From NCBI GenBank assembly GCA_021229015.1, contig CM037781.1, positions 42,170,152 through 42,234,151 on the forward strand: a DNA stretch of 64,000 nucleotides. Reading direction: 5' to 3'. Source of the DNA: Solen grandis. Its lineage: Eukaryota; Mollusca; Bivalvia; Adapedonta; Solenidae. Positions 24,301-37,000 of this stretch are shown in pieces. The notes under the pieces were generated by a model, which saw nothing but the letters and a program-made list of their open reading frames with translations, was not told where the DNA came from and ran no database searches. A program made the translations under genes and the position numbers. Positions within the stretch are counted from its first letter, which is position 1. Each line of letters starts with the position of its first letter.

Positions 24301-27300
24301 ATACTTAAATAGATTTACAAAAATTACCATTAAACATAGATTAGAATTATTTGATACTTTAGTCTCCCCTATCTTAAATTATGGTAGTGAAACTTGGGGC
24401 TTTCAGTCAGGTGGTGCATTAGAAAGAGTTCATTTACAATTTTGTAAACAATTATTAGGAGTTAAAAAAAGCACCCAAAATGATTTCATTTATGGTGAAC
24501 TAGGTAGGACACCTTTAAAAAACATATGGTTATATAACATTATTAAATTTTGGACTAAGATCTTAGAGGCTGATTCTATAAAGTATATTAAGATAGTTTA
24601 TAATGCTCTTTATCGTGACTTGGAGAATAAACCGAACTGTAAAAACTGGTGTTCATTACTAAGAAACTTGCTTTTTGCCTTAGGTTTTGGTGAAACATGG
24701 TTTTCACAATCAGTAGGCAACAAAAATATTTTTCTATCTTTGGCAAAACAAAGAATTTTTGATCAATTTCTTCAAGACTGGAACGGCCGTTTACAAAATT
24801 CAAGTAGAGCATTGTTTTATAGAAATATTGTTAATTTCAAATTTCAACCATATTTAAATATTATTCTATGTAACAAAAACAGAATTAACTTGACACGTTT
24901 AAGAGTATCCTCCCACAGGCTACACATTGAAACTGGTAGATGGAAGAAACCTATTGCTACTCCTTTAGATGAACGTAAATGCAGCTCTTGTAACACATTA
25001 GAGGATGAATTTCATTTTGTGCTAGAATGTAAATTGTATGAAAACTTCAGGAAAGAATTTATATCACCTTCTTATTATTTAAATCCAAATATGTTCAAAT
25101 TTACAGAGTTAATGAACAGTACCAACAGTTACACTGTAAGAAAATTAGGTTTGTACATTTCAAAAGCTTTTGAACTAAGGAATAATCTGTTATACAGTGA
25201 ATAGACCAAATATGATCTTACTTATTTATTATATTTTTAAAGTCATTTTTAATATTTTTGTTCATGTATTTGGTATGGACATGTGATGACTATTGAATAT
25301 GGTAAGAACTGACATAATGTTTGTATTTATGCTATGTATATATAGTATGTTATATAAATACTGAAGGTCTGAGTTAGACCAAAATTTACCTTGACATTTT
25401 GGATCCTTCACATCTTCTTCTTTCTTTTCTCTCTATCCAAATCAACTCCATGGTTATTTCAATCTGTATAACGATTTTCGTGATGACAACACCGAAACAT
25501 TATGTAATTAGCGGGATTGACCAATGCACGATTTCTAAAATGGTTGAAAAATATCAAAATATCATATTAACATTGATCTGGTCTTATTTATGTAGTTTTC
25601 CATGTGCTTCCGGTCCGCATTATTTTTACACAACCGTAAGAAATCATATAACGTAAGATTTACCTTTTTCTCACTTCCATTCATAGTTACACACCTTTTC
25701 TGCTTCATATTAAATCACACGTTCGGTCTTCTTATTCCTTACCCGGTTTCTCTTATTTTTCGTTTGATAAGGGAAACTGGTTTAATATATTCAGTTTAAA
25801 TTGTTATAATACTGATTTTTCGTATTGCTATATATAGTATTACTTTGTTTTATATTCCGGCACTTTCCCTTATATTTCGTTTCGATAAGGGAATCCGGTC
25901 CGGTCCAGGATTAATTCATTTAATTAATTCTTTAATCAATCAAGTATGTTATGTTATGTTATGTGATCTATATACGTTTGTATCGATTTGTACATGTATT
26001 GTGTTGCATTTGATATGAAAGTCTATATTTATGTTTTTGTACTATGTTTATGTTCTACATGCGTTTATATACATTTGTATATTACCGTCATGTTCATATT
26101 ATGTAATTTTATGTTTGCCGCATGGGTCGAACGACCTTCTGGCTCTTTGAAATAAAAACTAAACTAAAACTATGTTGTAAGAATTTGTTTCCAAATTGAT
26201 GTAAAGTAAATAACATTAAAATAAACCTAAAAAGTATATCTTTATCTTTTTTGTGTGTGTAGATTTCTTATATATAAGAAATCATGATAGTTTAGATGAG
26301 TGATTGCCAGATCAAATTACTTTTAAACATATTTAAGACAATGTGTTCGACTTTATTTTTTTTAGGAATTTTATATATATATCACTTAAAAAAAAATGCT
26401 TTTATAGTGTTTAATATATTCTAGATAAATTACGTATTCACAAAACAAGTCCAACATCCACCAACATCTGAATTTAGAATGAGACACCTTTATTCCAATT
26501 TTATTTCTGCTAACTGCAATCTGAAAAAAAGTAACAATGTTCATTTAATGAATGTTATAATAACATGCTCAGATCATCAAATGAACTTTTTTTAAAAGAA
26601 ATTTAAACACAACTCAAACCAAGCAGAATACATGTACCATAATTCCAAAGTCAACACTATGAGGTCAAATAACTTCATATTTCTGTAATATTCTAAAATA
26701 TTATTCTCCACAATTATCATTCAATGACTAGTTTCAAGTTTTTATCACATCTGTCACTGTAAATGAAAGGTGGTTTTAATGGTGCTGATTTGAAATATTA
26801 TCTCTGTCCAAAACAGAATACAATTTATCACATCTGTTATTATAAATTTTTTTATTTAATTTTTTCAGGTAATGAATGACTTGTTATGTTTATTGAAAAT
26901 ATTTTCAGTTTACATGAAAAACATTATTTTTCCCAATTTGTTTATATTGCCTTGTGAATTTTTTATCTATTTTAAGATCACCTCATTTTTTTCTTAATGT
27001 CTTTTGTTTAGTAAAAAGTATGCATGCCTTTAAAAAGAACATCCTTTGATGAACTTGTTTATGGTATGTTTTATCATAAACAATGTTTATCTAACTAAAT
27101 TCTTTTTAGAGGCATGCATTCTCTTCTATGCTATTTCATTTTTTGTACGTGTTAAATGGTGAACTGTTATATTCATTTTTCTTGACCAAAACATTTTTTT
27201 TTCTTTTCATTTTAAACTTACCCTAAAAATGACACTACAGTGGCAAATTACACCATGATTTTGTCATCAAAAACTTTGATTTTGGCCTGAAACAAATAAT

Positions 27301-30040
27301 GTTTTCTTTAAAATATTAGTTTTCCACTTAACAGGAAGACAAGAAATCATGGAATTAATTATCAAATTTGACTATTCTTCATGAAAAAAAGACATGTTCA
27401 AAGGGGAATTAACAAGGCATCTGAAAAAAAATTAAGGCCCGTTTTCCAAACAAAGTGGGGGCATTTTTGGTTAGGAAAAAGCAAATAATATATTTATTTA
27501 CAATAAAATATGTTTTAAATTCAAACAGCACACTGGTATTTAATGTGCAGTCTTATTTATGCACACATATTAAAGTTTACAGAAAACTTTCATTTGTAAA
27601 TATTTCAGCAGTTTATTTTCTAAAACCTGTTCATTTTATTGCAGTATAGACTAAATATCTAAAAATCAAATATATTTTAAAATTAAAGATATGATCAGAA
27701 ATTATGTAAATATTAATTAAGAGGGTCATTATTTTAATAACCATGAAATAAAATTTAAACTAGTTTGGCTGCCTTGGAATTTGTTCATATTTAGAAACAG
27801 TTGAAAACGCTTATGAAACACCCCTCCTTCAATACACGGGGTAACTGAGCTTAAGTTAGAAATTCATGATGAAATCAATTTTGACACAAGTAGCAGATTA
27901 ACGGACTTGATTGTGTATTGATTTAGCAAGAAAAGAAAAATCAAAATTTTACCACTGTTTCTATCTAAATTCATAAAAAAGAGTTCAGAATCTATTGTAT
28001 AATCCTCTAACTTGTTGTCAATGTTGATTGCTACAAAGTTGTCTGCATTTGCACTATAAAGACGATGTGTTTAAATCGTTTGAAAGGAAGATCTGTACTT
28101 TAGTCAGATTGCACAAACACTATACATATAGCCGTATCGGACATGTCTTATTGACGGTCCCAGACCCAATCTGCGGCCCCAGTATGAAAGCTGATTACGG
28201 ATAAAATAACCGAACATTTTAGCGTATTTTATAAAGTTTTGTAAATACATATTTAATTTTATATATATCATCGATACAAAAAGAATGCCATACTCCTACG
28301 CCACGCTACGTTATAAAAGGTTGTAAATTACGGGGTGTACCTAAATCCCGTACCAAATGAAAATCTTAATTGTGCCGATTTGTTTCCTTATGCTGCTGAT
28401 GATGATTTTATTTGCACTGATATTAACACTGCCTTAGTAGTTTACTGTATGGAAATTTCATGCATTTTGCAGACCCTTACTCTTCCAATAATTATATAAG
28501 AAAGGAATTCCCTGTTGTAAAATTATCTTATCTATTGGTCTACAGATTACCCAGTAGTTAATTTATGGCATCTCAAATCATCATAATATTATATGGGTTT
28601 TTTTGTCTATATTTCTGAAAAATTGTTAATATGAGCTTTTCATCCGCCATATTCTCAATAATCTAAGGATTTATTTTTGGATTTAATAGATAAAATGTTT
28701 GGAAAAATTACATTTATGGAAAATTAGGCCGAAGACTCTTCATTCACATGGGATTTTTAGAACACACTTTAGAAATCTCTGAACCAATTACGGTCTACAG
28801 CTGAAGATACATGTCAAAATAAGACCCGCTGTTTGTAAATGATACATGCACATGTTACTAAAATATTCTGAAAAGGCTTTATTTTATTTCAGTCGTGCTT
28901 CAAAAACATTTGTGGCGTCTTTGATGCGTTGCATCAAAATTTGTCTCGCTGAATGATATGAATAAAACTAAATTTGTAGCATGAGACCGGCAATTTAATG
29001 CATCTTGGGTAAATTATCATTAATGCTTTCGGCTTCATGCATAAGTATATAAATAACACATAAATTTGTATATAGATAACTACTTATTATGATAACAATG
29101 CCTAATACATCAACATCATCATCATCATCATCATCAACAACAACACGTGGAATCATTCCTTAAAAAAAACAGTGGACTTATTTTAATTCAACCTTAACAA
29201 TAATAATACTTTTGTCCTTCTTTCAGGTCTGTAAAGTGTCAAGTGTGAATTTATAGAAAAAATCAGGAACATGTCCATCATGAGCCACGTCTGCATAATT
29301 GCTGTGGGATCATTACATTCATTACACAATAATTCATCTGTGACTTGTTTTATAGAAAGGCTTTGAGGTAGCCCCGGGGGCAGTAAAGACCTCTTCCAGA
29401 GCTGGAATAATTTGCTTGTAAACACTTTAGCCTTTGATGACTACCTAGGTCATGTTTTTCCAGTGCTGCGGTGATATAAATAATTCAAAGAATTAGCTTG
29501 TTACATTTGTTTCGGCATCCATTTTACCTTGCGTACAATACAGCTTGTTTTCCTTGAATCATCACAATTAAAGCTGTATTGGGCATATCTCCGAATCACA
29601 AATATTTATAGGAATTTTCACATGTTGAGTTCTGCACCTTCAAAATATGTTGTTACACCCAATGCCCCAGATAAATGTATATGAAGTACCATCTATCTTT
29701 TACATAGATAATATATATATTTACTCAAATGATTAATTTTTATGAGAACTTTCAGAATTATTTATTCATATATCTATTTATTTATCTACCTATATCAAAT
29801 ATCCCCAGGCGTGGTTTTCAACGCATACACGACTGAATGGAAGTTCATGCGAAAGTTCACTTTACAAACACTCCGGGATTTTGGAGTTGGGAAAAGCACC
29901 ATCGAGGAAAAGATTATTGTCGAGACGGAAGATGTGATAAAGCATCTAGCAGCAACTCCAGACGGTGAAGCAGTGTCCATTGATTTGTTGACACAGAAAC
30001 TGATCACAAATATTATCATCGGAATTGTCTTTAGTCAAAG
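18338..30040 (+). CDS. Cytochrome P450 paralogue, exons 1-2 only (3' part missing)
   Basis: Tandem paralogue of the P450 at 4605. Exon 1 (18338-18674) is exactly 337 nt, the same as in gene 1, and about three quarters of its residues match, including the anchor, [10 protein letters not shown] and the [13 protein letters not shown] block. Exon 2 is 29809-30040, giving VVFNAYTTEWKFMRKF with the C-helix WxxxR; it is one codon longer than gene 1's (PDGEA against PGEP). Junction phases (1, then 2) are identical to gene 1. Intron 1 is 11,134 bp and holds a SINE, a LINE and a 21-bp palindromic array. Exons 3-8 (I-helix, ExxR, heme loop) are not in the window: past 30040 come about 1 kb of non-coding DNA, the 35-bp minisatellite and the N gap. 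It could be an intact gene broken by the assembly gap or a truncated duplicate. Both exons are open, which argues against an old pseudogene. Confidence 0.8.
18900..18945. repeat. Short hairpin repeat shared with the 145-bp element flanks
   Basis: TACGCCGAATATCTTTTTAA followed by AAGATATTTCTTGTTT. The two halves are inverted, and they match the sequences immediately outside the left and right ends of the element at 7088-8707 (TACGCCGAATATCTTTTTAG and TTTTAAAGATATTTCTTG). Confidence 0.7.
19231..19603. repeat. 21-bp-periodic palindromic array in P450 intron 1
   Basis: GATATC or one-base variants (GAGATC, GATCTC, GATACC, GATGTC) recur at 19235, 19255, 19276, 19297, 19318, 19339, 19360, 19382, 19403, 19424, 19445, 19466 and 19487. 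They appear again at 19535, 19556, 19577 and 19598. The spacing is almost always 21 bp. Between them lie AACAAATCATTTGAA-type blocks, so many stretches are self-complementary (for example AATTGTTGATATCAACAATT). An isolated pair with the same spacing is at 20051 and 20072. Confidence 0.85.
21862..23184 (+). pseudogene. LINE ORF2 N-terminal part: APE-like endonuclease and linker
   Basis: The open frame starts at the truncation point with FDNNDVVLFTETW, the endonuclease motif carrying the catalytic glutamate. It continues through GDFNAH (catalytic Asp/Asn) to a final SDHCLIDF motif (catalytic Asp-His) near 22600. This enzyme nicks the genomic target to prime reverse transcription. A TAA at 22732-22734 interrupts the frame, which then stays open to 23184. 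The next domain continues one frame over: an extra T in the seven-T run at 23170-23176 would explain the shift. This part is therefore inactive as it stands. Confidence 0.85.
23162..25204 (+). pseudogene. LINE ORF2 reverse transcriptase and C-terminal domain
   Basis: A 680-codon open frame. In order it shows a finger region (NKSGGPDE), the aromatic palm motif A DFSKAFDYVSHDNLW, the LGVRQGECLSPFLF block, the YADDIVIFANS catalytic box near 24000 (YADD aspartates), and a thumb/connection region. A C-terminal CX2CX7HX4C zinc-finger-like motif (CSSCNTLEDEFHFVLEC) lies at about 24980-25030. No RNase H is visible. It is uninterrupted, so the decay is confined to the endonuclease/linker side. The first residues overlap the upstream frame across the T-run frameshift, so the apparent ATG at 23162 is not a real start. 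It belongs to the same ORF2 as 21862-23184. Confidence 0.9.
26221..29808. other. Rest of P450-2 intron 1, AT-rich
   Basis: Strongly AT-rich sequence between the LINE/SINE block and exon 2. Apart from the CAT run at 29110-29140 I see no repeat family, RNA gene or coding frame. Confidence 0.6.
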
Positions 30041-30698
30041 GTGAGTTGCTGTTGTTTTGTTTTTACCAGCATCACCCTAATTGTCATCATCGCCATGTTC
30101 ATTATTTTAAAAATGCTAATCTATTATATGTATTTTTTTGCCTTGATTTTGAGCAGTATTGCAACTGTAAGCTAAGCAAATCGCCCCTCTATTTCCAACA
30201 CCGACACTATAGCATTTATTCGGAGATCGCCGATAACCTCTGGACAGTAGAGATATTTTGGCAAAATGAGTGAGGTGATAAGTAACTTTACTGTGATTGT
30301 GTCCTTTCTTCATTTTGGACTATACCATTAGTTGTATAGGGACATGTATTGAGGGAATCGCAAACAGTGCAGGTCATGATCAGACCGCATAGATGTGCAA
30401 GCTGATTTTGGTTTGAACTGGTCCCAAAGGCAGTCACAAGTACCCACAACATTGTAGGGGTTAAAGCGTGTTGGAATTAAACATGTACGAGTATTGGGAT
30501 TAAAACAATTAACAATGGCACACTGGTTACTTCCTTGGGCCGAAAATTGCCGACCCTATATTGAGCAGTTTTATATCACTTTCATGTGTGTTAAGTACTA
30601 GGTATGTATTCTATCTGTGACTGTTGTTCGTTTAATTTGGTTTAACATACTGACAATATTCAGTTCATTTGGAAACTTTGTTTATATTGTTATGATTA

Positions 30699-30800
30699 TA
30701 GAGTGCGGTAAACACATGGAATGATACCACACTCAGTCACATTTACTTACACCGAGCCAACCAGTCCTGGACCTACTAAGCTCCATGCAAGAGAAATATA
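30699..30800 (-). mobile_element. SINE fragment, minus strand
   Basis: Body segment of the main family: GGAATGATACCACACTCAGT, then GAGCCAACCAGTCCTGGACC. It sits between exon 2 of the second P450 and the 35-bp minisatellite. Confidence 0.65.
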
Positions 30801-31030
30801 CCGTTATCGGAATTGAATTCAACATTAGTAACATTAGATATACGTGTACTGTATACATAAGACAGTACATTTTAAGAGACATGCATAAAGGGGTCAAAGG
30901 GGGCTGCCTGGCCATTGTGGCTACTAAATGAAGATCATTTGTCAGTTTCAAAGTCTTAATTCAGACAACTAACCTCAGTTAACTGCATAATATAGTTTGC
31001 TTTGTTATTAAGACTTGTAATATTATAATA

Positions 31031-34000
31031 CTTTTGGCCATAATACAGGCTGATTATTTAGATACTGTTGGCCGCTAATACAGACTGATTATTTAGATAC
31101 TGTTGGCCACTAATACAGATTGATTATTTAGATACTGTTGGCCGCTAATACAGACTGATTATTTAGATACTGTTGGCCGCTAATACAGACTGATTATTTA
31201 GATACTGTTGGCCACTAATACAGACTGATTATTTAGATACTGTTGGCCACTAATACAGACTGATTATTTAGATACTGTTGGCCACTAATACAGATTGATT
31301 ATTTAGATACTGTTGGCCACTAATACAGACTGATTATTTAGATACTGATGGCCACTAATACAGATTGATTATTTAGATACTGATGGCCGCTAATACAGAC
31401 TGATTATTTAGATACTGATGGCCGCTAATACATACTGATTATTTAGATACTGTTGGCCACTAATACAGGCTGATTATTTAGATACCGATGGTTGCTAATA
31501 CAGACTGATTATTTAGATACTGATGGCCACTAATACTGACTGATTATTTAGATACCGATGGCTGCTAATACAGACTGATTATTTAGATACCGATGGCCGC
31601 TAATACAGACTGATTATTTAGATACCGATGGCCGCTAATACAGACTGATTATTTAGATACTGATGGCCACTAATACTGACTGATTATTTAGATACCGATG
31701 GCTGCTAATACAGACTGATTATTTAGATACTGATGGCCGCTAATACAGACTGATTATTTAGATACCGATGGCTGCTAATACTGACTGATTATTTAGATAC
31801 CGATGGCTGCTAATACAGACTGATTATTTAGATACTGATGGCCACTAATACTGACTGATTATTTAGATACATGGTGCTAAATACAGACTGATTATTTAGA
31901 TACTGATGGCCGCTAATACAGACTGATTATTTAGATACTGATGGCCACTAATACAGACTGATTATTTAGATACTGTTGGCCACTAATACAGACTGATTAT
32001 TTAGATACTGATGGCCACTAATACAGACTGATTATTTAGATACTGTTGGCCACTAATACAGACTGATTATTTAGATACTGATGGCCGCTAATACAGACTG
32101 ATTATTTAGATACTGATGGCCACTAATACATACTGATTATTTAGATACTGTTGGCGGCTAATACAGACTGATTATTTAGATACTTTTGCCCGCTAATACA
32201 GATTGATTATTTAGATACTGTTGGCCACTAATACAGACTGATTATTTAGATACTGATGGCCACTAATACTGACTGATTATTTAGATACTATTGGCCACTA
32301 ATACATACTGATTATTTAGATACTGATGGCCACTAATACAGACTGATTATTTAGATACTGATGGCCGCTAATACAGACTGATTATTTAGATACTGTTGGC
32401 CACTAATACAGACTGATTATTTAGATACTGATGGCCGCTAATACAGACTGATTATTTAGATACTGGTATGGCCGTTAATACAGACTGTTATTTAATCTGT
32501 TGGCCGCTAATACAGACTGATTATTTAGATTCTGTTGGCCACTAATACTGACTGATTATTTAGATACTAATGGCCGTTAATACAGACTGATTATTTAGAT
32601 ACTGTTGGCCGCTAATACAGATTTTTATTTAGATACTGATGGCCGCTAATACAAGACTGATATTTAGATTCTGTTGGCCCTAATACAGACTGATTATTTA
32701 GATAGATGGCCCCTAATAAGAGACTGATTATTTAAATACTGATGGCCGTAATACGATGATTATTTAGTATATGTGCTGCTAATACAGACTGATTATTTAG
32801 ATACTGTTGGCCGCTAATACAGACTGATTATTTAAATACTGTTGGCCACTAATACGAATATGCCACTAATAAGACTGATTATTTAGATACTGTTGGCCGT
32901 TAATACAGATGATTATTTAGATACTGTGGCCTAATACAGACTGATTATTAATACTGTGGCCCTAATACAGACTGATTATTTAGATACTGTTGGCCACTAA
33001 TACAGACTGATTATTTAGATACTAGTGGCCATTAATACAGACTGATTATTTAGATACTGATGGCACTAATACTGACTGATTATTTAGATACTGATGGCTG
33101 CTAATACAGATGATTATTTAGATACTGTTGGCCGCTAATACAGACTGTTATTTAATACTGTGGCCGCTAATACGACTGATTATTTAGATACTGATGGCTG
33201 CTAAAGACTGATTATTTAGATACTGTTGGCCGCTAATACAGACTGATTATTTAGATACTGTTGGCCATTAATACAGACTGATTATTTTAGTTACTGATGG
33301 CCTAATACTGACTGATTATTTAGATACTGATGGCGCTAATAAGACTGATTATTTAGATACGATGGCCCTAATACAGATGATTATTTAGATCGTGGCTAAT
33401 ATGACTGATTATTTAGATACGATGCGCTATACAGACTGATTATTAGATACTGATGGCCTATACGACTGATTATTTGATACTGATGGCCGCTAATACAGAT
33501 GATATTTAGATACTGTTGGCCTAAACAGACTGATTTTTAGATACTGTTGGCCCTAATAGCGATTTTAGATACTGTTGGCCCTAATAAGACTGATTATTTA
33601 GATACTGTGGCCTAATACAGACTGATTATTAGATACTGTGGCCCTAATAGACTGATTATTTAGATACTATGGCACTAATACAGACTGATTATTTAGATAC
33701 TGTGGCTTAATACAGACTTTATTTAGATACTGTGCCTAATACAGACTGATTATTTAGATATGTGGCGCTAATACAGACTGATTATTTAGATACTGATGCC
33801 TAATACAGACTGTTATTTAGATACTGATGGCCACTAATACGACTGATTATTAGATACTGTTGGCCCTAAACGATGATTATTTAGATATGATGCGCTAATA
33901 CAGACTGATTATTTAGATACTGATGGCCGTAATACAGACTGATTATTTAATACTGTTGCCCTAATACGACTGTTTTTAGATCTGATGGCCAATACAGACT

Positions 34001-37000
34001 GATTATTTGATATGTGGCCTAATACAGACTGATTATTAGATACTGTGGCCTAATACAGATGATTATTTAGATACTGTGGCCCTAATACAGACTGTTATTT
34101 AGATACTGATGGCCTAATACAGACTGATTTTTAGATACTGATGGCCTAATACAGATGATTATTAGATACTGTGGCCTAATACAGACTGATTATTTAGATA
34201 CTGTGGCCTAATACAGACTGATTATTTAGATACTGTTGGCCGTAATACAGACTGATTATTAGATACTGTGCCGTAATACAGACTGATTATTTAGATACTG
34301 TGCCTAATCAGACTGATTATTTAGATACTGTGGCCGTAATACAGACTGATTATTTAGATACTGTGGCCGTTATACAGATGATTATTTAGATACTGTGGCC
34401 TAATACGACTGATTATTTAGATACTGTGGCCGTAATACAGACTGTTATTTAGATACTGTGGCCTAATACGATTGATTTTTAGATACTGATGGCCTTAATA
34501 CAGACTGATATTTAGATACTTGGCCTAATACAGACTGATTATTTAGATACTGTGGCCGTAATACAGATATTATTTAGATACTGATGGCCTATACAGATGT
34601 TAAATGTGGCTAAAATGATTATTAGATACATGCGTAATACAGCTGTATTATTCAAATGAATGATGTGACTAATACAAATATTAGATTGTGCTAATAAGTT
34701 ATTTATCTGTGCCCTATACGACTGATATTAGAATGTGGCCACTAAGACTGATTATTAGATACTGTGCCTAATACAGACTGATTATTTAGATACTGATGGC
34801 CGCTAATACAGACTGATTATTTAGATACTGATGGCCGCTAATACAGACTGATTATTTAGATACTGATGGCCGCTAATACAGACTGATTATTTAGATACTG
34901 TTGGCCACTAATACAGACTGATTATTTAGATACTGTTGGCCGCTAATACAGACTGATTATTTAGATACTGTTGGCCGCTAATACAGACTGATTATTTAGA
35001 TACTGTTGGCCACTAATACAGACTGATTATTTAGATACTGATGGCCGCTAATACAGAATGATTATTTAGATACTGTTGGCCACTAATACAGACTGATTAT
35101 TTAGATACTGTTGGCCACTATAACAGATTGATTATTTAGATACTGTTGGCCGCTAATACAGACTGGTTATTTAGATACTGTTGGCCGCTAATACAGACTG
35201 ATTATTTAGATACTGTGGCCGCTAATACAGACTGATTATTTAGATACTGTTGGCCGCTAATACAGACTGATTATTTAGATACTGATGGCCGTTAATACAG
35301 ACTGATTATTTAGATACTGTTGGCCACTAATACAGACTGATTATTTAGATACTGTTGGCCGCTAATACAGACTGATTATTTAGATACTGATGGCCGTTAA
35401 TACAGACTGATTATTTAGATACTGATGGCCACTAATACATATTGATTATTTAGATACCGATGGCTGCTAATACAGACTGATTATTAAGATACTAATGTCC
35501 GCTAATACAGACTGATTATTTAGATTCTGTTGGCCACTAATACAGACTGATTATTTAGATACTGATGGCCACTAATACAGACTGATTATTAGATACTGAT
35601 GGCCGCTAATACAGACTGATTATTTAGATACTGATGGCCGCTAATACAGACTGATTATTTAGATACTGATGGCCGCTAATACAGACTGATTATTTAGATA
35701 CTGATGGCCATAATACAGACTGATTATTTAGATACTGATGGCCGCTAATACAGACTGATTATTTAGATACTGATGGCCGCTAATACAGACTGATTATTTA
35801 GATACTGATGGCCGCTAATACAGACTGATTATTTAGATACTGTTGGCCACTAATACATATTGATTATTTTGATACTAATGGCCGTTAATACAGACTAATT
35901 ATTTAGATACTGATGGCCGCTAATACAGACTGATTATTTAGATACTGATAGCCGTTAATACAGATTGATTATTTAGATACTGTTGGCCACTAATACATAT
36001 TGATTATTTAGATACTGTTGGCCACTAATACAGACTGATTATTTAGATAGTAATGGCCACTAATACAGATTGATTATTTAAATACTGTTGGCCACTAATA
36101 CATACTGATTATTTAGATACTGATGGCCGCTAATACATACTGATTATTTAGATACTAATGGCCGTTAATACATACTGATTATTTAGATACTTATGGCCGC
36201 TAATACAGACTCATTATTTAGATACTGATGGCCGTTAATACAGACTGATTATTTAGATACTGATGGCCGTTAATACATACTGATTATTTAGATACTAATG
36301 GCCGTTAATACAGACTGATTATTTAGATGCTAATGGCCGCTAATACATACTGATTATTTAGATACTGATGGCCGCTAATACATACTGATTATTTAGATAC
36401 TGATGGCCGCTAATACATACTGATTATTTAGATACTGATGGCCGTTAATACATACTGATTATTTAGATACTAATGGCCGTTAATACAGACTGATTATTTA
36501 GATGCTAATGGCCGCTAATACAGACTGATTATTTAGATACTGTTGGCCGCTAATACATACTGATTATTTAGATACTGATGGCCGCTAATACAGACTGATT
36601 ATTTAGATACTAATGGCCGTTAATACAGACTGATTATTTAGATACTGATGGCTACTAATACAGACTGATTATTTAGATACTGATGGCCGCTAATACAGAC
36701 TGATTATTTAGATACTAGTGGCCGCTAATACATACTGATTATTTAGATACTGATGGCCGCTAATACATACTGATTATTTAGATACTAATGGCCACTAATA
36801 TAGATTGATTATTTAGATACTGATGGCCGCTAATACTGACTGATTATTTAGATACTAATGGCCACTAATACAGACTCATTATTTAGATACTGTTGGCCAC
36901 TAATACAGACTGATTATTTAGATACTGCTGGCCACTAATACAGACTGATTATTTAGATACTGTTGGCCACTAATACAGACTGATTATTTAGATACTGTTG

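Larger units (their letters stand above)
21858..26170 (+). mobile_element. LINE (non-LTR retrotransposon), 5'-truncated, recently inserted
   Basis: A 4.3-kb APE-type non-LTR element in intron 1 of the second P450, same strand. It begins inside the endonuclease domain, so the 5' end and any ORF1 are lost. It ends in an A-rich tail (AATAAAAACTAAACTAAAAC) after a 966-bp 3' UTR (25205-26170). It is flanked by a possible 5-bp target duplication, TATGT, at 21853-21857 and 26171-26175. The two flanks belong to one older SINE: sequence before 21853 and after 26171 joins to match the SINE copy at 1563-1735. Only one stop and one frameshift interrupt about 3.3 kb of coding sequence, so the copy is young. 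The clade is not assigned. Confidence 0.88.
21795..26215 (+). mobile_element. SINE, third family, interrupted by the LINE
   Basis: Left part 21795-21857 (AAGTACTGGTCCATGAACCG, TAGGGTTTAG). Right part 26171-26215 (TATGTTGTAAGAATTTGTTT, then GATGTAAAGTAAAT). Joined, they follow the copy at 1640-1735. The 4.3 kb between them is the LINE. Confidence 0.75.
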
